Position numbers and translations under genes: made by a program | The notes under the pieces: generated by a model | Told to the model about the DNA's origin: nothing | The model's database searches: none | What the model saw: the letters and a program-made list of their open reading frames with translations, nothing else | From: Candidatus Bathyarchaeota archaeon | GTDB lineage: Archaea > Thermoproteota > Bathyarchaeia > TCS64 | NCBI GenBank assembly: GCA_030613835.1 | Contig: JAUWLH010000009.1 | Coordinates: forward strand, 1-18,219 | DNA: 18,219 nt | Direction: 5' to 3' | In this document: positions 14,204 to 18,219 of the stretch, piece by piece | Numbering within the stretch: the first letter of the stretch is position 1 | Layout of the letters: each line of letters opens with the position of its first letter

Positions 14204-15394
14204 ATGAGCCCCGTCACTAACCAGTATGATATCATCGTCGTCGGCGCAGGACCGGCTGGAGCCCTCACCGCCAGGACGGCAGCCGAGAACGGGGCAAAGG
14301 TGCTTATCATCGAGGAACACGAGAAGGCGGGGACCCCTGTCTACTGCGCAGAGGGGCTAAGCCACAAGGGATTCATGGACTCCGGCCTTGAGCCGGTGGA
14401 ACCCCTGATCGCCCAGAAGATACACAAGATCAAGGTCTATGTCCCCAGCGGCAAGAGCATCTCCATCACCCACAAGGAGATCGAGGGGTACTGTCTCAAC
14501 AGGGAGCATTATGATAAAGCACTGGCTGATTCCGCTGAGGCTGCGGGTGCCGTGATGATGAACTTTACCAAGGTGCTTGGCGTTATCAAGAAGAACGGCG
14601 TTGTGGTCGGCGTCAGGGCTGTGCGTGATGGTGAGGAGTTCGAGATCAGGGCACCACTCACAATTGGGGCTGACGGGCACGCCAGTATCATCAGACGGAG
14701 CGCGGGGCTCAAGCGTTACTTCGATGACTATGGTGTGACGGCGCAGTGGACCATCACCGACCTCGATCTTGAGGAGCCCGACGCCAGCGAGATTATCATC
14801 GGCAGCGTGGTCCCGGGGGCATACGTCTGGGTGTTCCCCAAGAGCAAAACAGTGGCCAACGTGGGGCTAGGAATACGAGCAGACCGCTCAAGGCCCGCGA
14901 TACAGGTCCTGGATGATTTCATCAACAGTGACCCCCGGTTCAAGGGCAAGCCCCGTGAGAGAAAGACGGGGGGGATCTGCCCCTCAACGGGTACACTAGA
15001 CAAGATAGTCGTAGACGGGATGATGCTGGTGGGGGACTCAGCTGGTATGGTGATACCATTGTCCGGTGCCGGTATTCACACCGCCATCGTGGCTGGCAAG
15101 ATCGCTGGCAAGGTGGGGGCAGAAGCTGTCAATGAGGGAAACGTATCGGCGGAGAGGCTATTTGAGTATCACAGACTGTTTGATGACGCGTGGGGCAAGA
15201 ACCTCAGGGACAGCAAGAGGATGCTGGATCTTGCCGACAAGCTCACCGATGTCGAGATGAACAAGGTGGCGGACATGATCCGGCAGGAGGACATCCTTGA
15301 TCTGGTCAATGGCAGGAAGGTCATCAGGACCATCATCGGGATCGCCCTCAGGGACCCGCTGTTCAGCCTCAGGTTCCTTTCAAAACTGCTCTAA
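14204..15394 (+). CDS. Geranylgeranyl reductase family FAD-dependent oxidoreductase
   Basis: This family saturates the isoprenoid double bonds of archaeal ether lipids (digeranylgeranylglycerophospholipid reductase) or related prenyl groups. The 396-residue length fits. An N-terminal FAD-binding fold has VVGAGPAGALTA (Gly14, Gly16, Gly19). The family motif TPVYCAEGLS follows at about 45-54, with Cys48. ADGHASIIRRSAGL is the second flavin segment, YVWVFPKSKTVANVGLGI is the substrate-cavity motif typical of geranylgeranyl reductases, and GDSAGMVIPLSGAGIHTAI holds the flavin ribityl contact. It is probably peripheral at the membrane. Paralogues in archaea act on quinones or other prenyl substrates, so the exact lipid step is not certain. 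It follows the 74-residue gene. Confidence 0.9.
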   Translation: MSPVTNQYDIIVVGAGPAGALTARTAAENGAKVLIIEEHEKAGTPVYCAEGLSHKGFMDSGLEPVEPLIAQKIHKIKVYVPSGKSISITHKEIEGYCLNREHYDKALADSAEAAGAVMMNFTKVLGVIKKNGVVVGVRAVRDGEEFEIRAPLTIGADGHASIIRRSAGLKRYFDDYGVTAQWTITDLDLEEPDASEIIIGSVVPGAYVWVFPKSKTVANVGLGIRADRSRPAIQVLDDFINSDPRFKGKPRERKTGGICPSTGTLDKIVVDGMMLVGDSAGMVIPLSGAGIHTAIVAGKIAGKVGAEAVNEGNVSAERLFEYHRLFDDAWGKNLRDSKRMLDLADKLTDVEMNKVADMIRQEDILDLVNGRKVIRTIIGIALRDPLFSLRFLSKLL

Positions 15395-15493
15395 ACTAAC
15401 AATATTTCTATAATAATGTCCCCATCCCCGTCCGATTCGTTATCCTTAAATTCCCTCGACGGTGCAGAATGGTTACGTGAGGCACATGGGGTA

Positions 15494-15503
15494 TCGTTTT
15501 ATT
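15494..15503 (+). promoter_or_regulatory. TATA box of the leu genes, leaderless at TTG
   Basis: TCGTTTTATT is centred about 22-25 bases before TTG at 15520. Transcription would start at or very near the start codon. The position supports the unusual TTG start. Confidence 0.55.
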
Positions 15504-15519
15504 AGGTAAGTACCCAGAA

Positions 15520-17004
15520 TTGGTACAATTTTTCGACACAACTCTCCGCGATGGGGAACAGACCCCCGGGATCAGCCTGACACCGCCAAAGAAGCTAGAG
15601 ATAGCCAGGGCACTCGATGCACTAGGCGTCAAGGTCATAGAGGCGGGGTTTGCGGCAGTATCACAGGGAGAGCGGGAGGCTGTCGAGTTAATTAGCAGGG
15701 ACGGCCTGGAGGCGGAGATATGCAGCGCCACCAGGAGCGTCATCAAGGATATCGACGTGGCAATAGACGCCGGGGTAGACAGTGTGAACATCATTATACC
15801 CGTGAGCGAGCTCCACATCAGCAAGAAATTCGATAAGGAGCAGGGCTGGATACTGGACGTAACCACTAACGTGGTTCAGCACGCCAAGGACAGGGGTGTC
15901 ATCGCCGAGATCTGTCTTGAGGACGGCTCAAGGACCAAGATGGATTTCCTCAAGAAGGTCATCGGAAGGGCCATCGACGCAGGAGTCGACAGGGTAACCC
16001 CCTGCGACACCGTGGGCACATTTACGCCCGAGAAGAGCCTCGCCTACTACGGAGAGCTCCACGAGGCATTCCCCGACATGGTTCTAGGAGTCCACGTTCA
16101 CCACGATTTCGGGCTTGCCACCGCCAACACTATCGCAGGTGTCGCGGGGGGAGGAACCCATATCCACGCCACAATAAACGGTCTAGGCGAGAGGGCCGGA
16201 AACGCCAGCCTGGAGGAGAACGTTGTCGCGCTGGAGATGCTCTACGATGTCAGAACGGGCATCAACATGCCCAAGATCACGGAGACCAGTAGATTGGTCA
16301 GCCGAGTTACTGGAATGCACGTACAGCCCAACAAGGCGATCGTCGGCAAGAACGCGTTCACCCACGAGTCAGGCATCCACACCCACGCCATTCTCAGGGA
16401 CCCCACCACATACGAGCGGATAGACCCAGCCCTGGTAGGAGCAACGAGGCGGCTGGTGAGCGGAAAGCACGCGGGATCGTCTGGGTTATTCAACAATCTG
16501 GCAGTTATGGGGCTGGAGCCCACCGAGAAACAATTCAACAAGATCCTCGACAAGGTCAAGGCTGTCGGCGATGAGGGTATACTGATCAGCGATACTGACC
16601 TCTACGTTATAGCCACTGATGTCATGGGGGTAATGAGGGTAACCCCGCTGGTCATCGACGAGTTCATAGTAACAACCGGGAACAGGATCACCCCAACTGC
16701 AAGCATCAAGCTTCGGCGCAACGGTGAGCAATACATGGAGGCAGCTACTGGAAACGGTCCAGTGGATGCAACGCTGAACGCCCTCATAAAGGCGGTTAGC
16801 CTGGACGACCCGGTTTCCCTGGAGCTATACCAGGTAGCGGCCATCACAGGAGGAACAGACGCCCGGGTGAATGTCGAGGTCATGCTACGACACGGTGAGC
16901 GGGTGCTGAGCAGCAGGGGAGTCGACGAGGACATCGTTCTCGCCAGCGTTAAGGCGTACCTGAACGGAGTAAACCTGTTCCAGAACATGAAGAAGGAAAA
17001 GTAA
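15520..17004 (+). CDS. leuA: 2-isopropylmalate synthase / citramalate synthase family
   Basis: The enzyme condenses acetyl-CoA with a 2-oxo acid (2-oxoisovalerate for LeuA, pyruvate for CimA). The 494 residues comprise a TIM barrel (1-270) starting with FDTTLRDGEQTPG, where Asp6 and the RDGEQ loop bind metal and substrate. HVHHDFGLATANT (192-204) supplies the metal His pair, and INGLGERAGNASLEE follows. A linker (HESGIHTHAI) and a C-terminal LeuA-dimer regulatory domain (about 375-490) allow leucine or isoleucine feedback; shorter homocitrate and AksA synthases lack it. Neither LeuA nor CimA can be excluded. No ATG or GTG lies in frame upstream; TTG at 15520 gives the standard N-terminus. The stop overlaps the LeuC start (TAATG). 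Confidence 0.92.
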   Translation: MVQFFDTTLRDGEQTPGISLTPPKKLEIARALDALGVKVIEAGFAAVSQGEREAVELISRDGLEAEICSATRSVIKDIDVAIDAGVDSVNIIIPVSELHISKKFDKEQGWILDVTTNVVQHAKDRGVIAEICLEDGSRTKMDFLKKVIGRAIDAGVDRVTPCDTVGTFTPEKSLAYYGELHEAFPDMVLGVHVHHDFGLATANTIAGVAGGGTHIHATINGLGERAGNASLEENVVALEMLYDVRTGINMPKITETSRLVSRVTGMHVQPNKAIVGKNAFTHESGIHTHAILRDPTTYERIDPALVGATRRLVSGKHAGSSGLFNNLAVMGLEPTEKQFNKILDKVKAVGDEGILISDTDLYVIATDVMGVMRVTPLVIDEFIVTTGNRITPTASIKLRRNGEQYMEAATGNGPVDATLNALIKAVSLDDPVSLELYQVAAITGGTDARVNVEVMLRHGERVLSSRGVDEDIVLASVKAYLNGVNLFQNMKKEK

Positions 17005-18219
17005 TGAGCACAATTTCAGAGAAGATCCTCGCCCACGCCAGTGGGCAGGAGTCAACTAAAGCAGGCGATTTCATTAAGGCAAAGGTTGACGTCGCGCTGA
17101 ACCACGACGTCACAAGCGTACTGGCATTTGAGGCCATGAGGGAGATGGGGGCGGACAAAGTCTGGGACCCCGACAAGGTTGTCATGATCCTCGACCACGT
17201 CGCGCCACCAAGCAGCGTAAACAGCGCACGCGTCCACAACGTCATCAGGGACTTTTGCCGCGAGCAGGGCATGAAGAACTTTTTCGATGTCAACAGTGGC
17301 GTGTGCCACCAGGTTCTACCTGAGCACGGGTTCGTCAAGCCCGGCATGGTGGTGGTCGGCGCGGACAGCCACACCTGCACTCATGGCGCATTCGGTGCCT
17401 TCGCAACTGGCGTCGGCAGCACGGACATGGGTGCTGTCCTTGCAAGGGGAAAGACCTGGCTCAAGGTGCCTGAGACCATCAAGGTTAACATCAGCGGCGA
17501 GCTGGGCAAACACGTACACCCAAAGGACATCATCCTGGCTGTAGCCAAGGAGATCGGCGTCAGCGGAGCTACATACATGACGCTGGAGTACCACGGCGAG
17601 GTGGTCAATGACATGAGCGTAGCGGGCAGGATGACCCTGTGCAACATGGCCATCGAGATGGGCGGCAAGGCTGGCATCTGCGAGACCGACGACAAGCTGT
17701 ACAAGTGGCTCGATCAGCGCACAAGCGGGCCATACGAGGAGGTCAAGGCGGACGAGGACGCAGTGTACAGGCAGGTTCTAGACCTGGACATGACGGGCAA
17801 GGAGCCCCAGGTAGCTTGCCCACACAACGTTGACAACGTCAAGCGGGTGTCCGAGCTTGGCAAGGTCAAGATCAACCAGGCATTCATCGGCAGCTGCACC
17901 AACGGCAGGCTGGAGGACCTTAGGCAGGCACACGAGGTGCTCAAGGGCAGGACCATCCACCCGGATGTCAGGGTCCTGATTGTCCCGGCGAGCAGAGCCA
18001 TCATGAAGCAGGCAATCGCCGAGGGAATCATTACTGACTTCATCGACTCGGGCGCAATGTTGAGCAACCCGAGCTGCGCCGCGTGCTTCGGGGGACACAT
18101 CGGACTCCTGGGTCCTGGCGAGAAAGGGATTGCTACCAGCAACAGGAACTTCCGCGGAAGGCAGGGAAGCCCCGAGGCGGAGATCTATCTGAGCTCAGCG
18201 GCCGTGGCGGCAGCATCAG
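17004..18219 (+). CDS. leuC: 3-isopropylmalate dehydratase large subunit family (LeuC/homoaconitase), 3' end outside window
   Basis: This aconitase-superfamily subunit carries the [4Fe-4S] cluster and isomerises 2- to 3-isopropylmalate (or acts on citramalate or homocitrate homologues). About 405 residues are visible and the frame is still open at the window edge; archaeal LeuC is about 420. Cluster ligands are Cys298 (GSCTNGR), Cys358 and Cys361 (NPSCAACFGG). DHVAPPSS, VGADSHTCTHGAFGAFATG and IPASRAIM-like VPASRAIM are family signatures. The start overlaps the synthase stop by one base (TAATG), so the genes are translationally coupled and work consecutively. Substrate specificity in this family is set by the small subunit (LeuD), not visible here, so leucine synthesis is the default reading. 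Confidence 0.92.
   Translation, partial: MSTISEKILAHASGQESTKAGDFIKAKVDVALNHDVTSVLAFEAMREMGADKVWDPDKVVMILDHVAPPSSVNSARVHNVIRDFCREQGMKNFFDVNSGVCHQVLPEHGFVKPGMVVVGADSHTCTHGAFGAFATGVGSTDMGAVLARGKTWLKVPETIKVNISGELGKHVHPKDIILAVAKEIGVSGATYMTLEYHGEVVNDMSVAGRMTLCNMAIEMGGKAGICETDDKLYKWLDQRTSGPYEEVKADEDAVYRQVLDLDMTGKEPQVACPHNVDNVKRVSELGKVKINQAFIGSCTNGRLEDLRQAHEVLKGRTIHPDVRVLIVPASRAIMKQAIAEGIITDFIDSGAMLSNPSCAACFGGHIGLLGPGEKGIATSNRNFRGRQGSPEAEIYLSSAAVAAAS

Overview
The window is archaeal, protein-dense DNA from an organism that lives anaerobically at least part of the time. The archaeal signs are: TATA-like boxes about 25-30 bases before several start codons with almost no leader (leaderless transcripts, some beginning at TTG); a geranylgeranyl-reductase-family flavoprotein used for archaeal ether lipids; and archaeal-style LeuA-LeuC genes joined by a TAATG overlap. 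The anaerobic sign is an oxygen-sensitive glycyl radical enzyme with its radical-SAM activase. The exact phylum cannot be settled from the sequence. Arg is mostly AGG, and GC content is moderate to high with AT-rich spacers.

Layout. (1) 1-3062: the 3' part of a glycyl radical enzyme (its start lies outside the window) and its activating enzyme, one operon. (2) 3247-4032: an alpha/beta hydrolase. (3) 4161-5510, minus strand: a cyclic amidohydrolase of the hydantoinase/allantoinase/dihydroorotase group. (4) 5511-5826: a gene-poor spacer, then a small membrane-anchored, pilin-like gene whose 5' end looks frameshifted, then a DHH-family phosphoesterase behind a very clear promoter. (5) 7119-13369: an N-acyl-D-amino-acid deacylase homologue (minus), a prolidase/imidazolonepropionase-like amidohydrolase and an MFS transporter (plus), a Nudix ADP-sugar pyrophosphatase (minus) and an ATZ/TRZ-type amidohydrolase (minus). 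(6) 13416-13939: a gene-free half kilobase rich in inverted repeats, with a tRNA 3'-end-like fragment and a candidate structured RNA. (7) 13940-15394: a small basic protein and a geranylgeranyl reductase. (8) 15520-18219: LeuA-family synthase and LeuC-family dehydratase large subunit (running off the window).

How the genes may work together. Four amidohydrolase-superfamily enzymes from four different subfamilies, an alpha/beta hydrolase and an MFS transporter lie within about 10 kb, next to a glycyl radical enzyme whose active-site cysteine is followed by His-Trp rather than the usual x-Glu. This looks like an accessory catabolic neighbourhood for amides, N-acyl amino acids, dipeptides or cyclic ureides. 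Most of these genes have their own promoters and face in different directions, so the shared role is inferred from proximity only. The leu and lipid genes at the right look like housekeeping functions. No mobile-element protein, CRISPR array or rRNA was seen.
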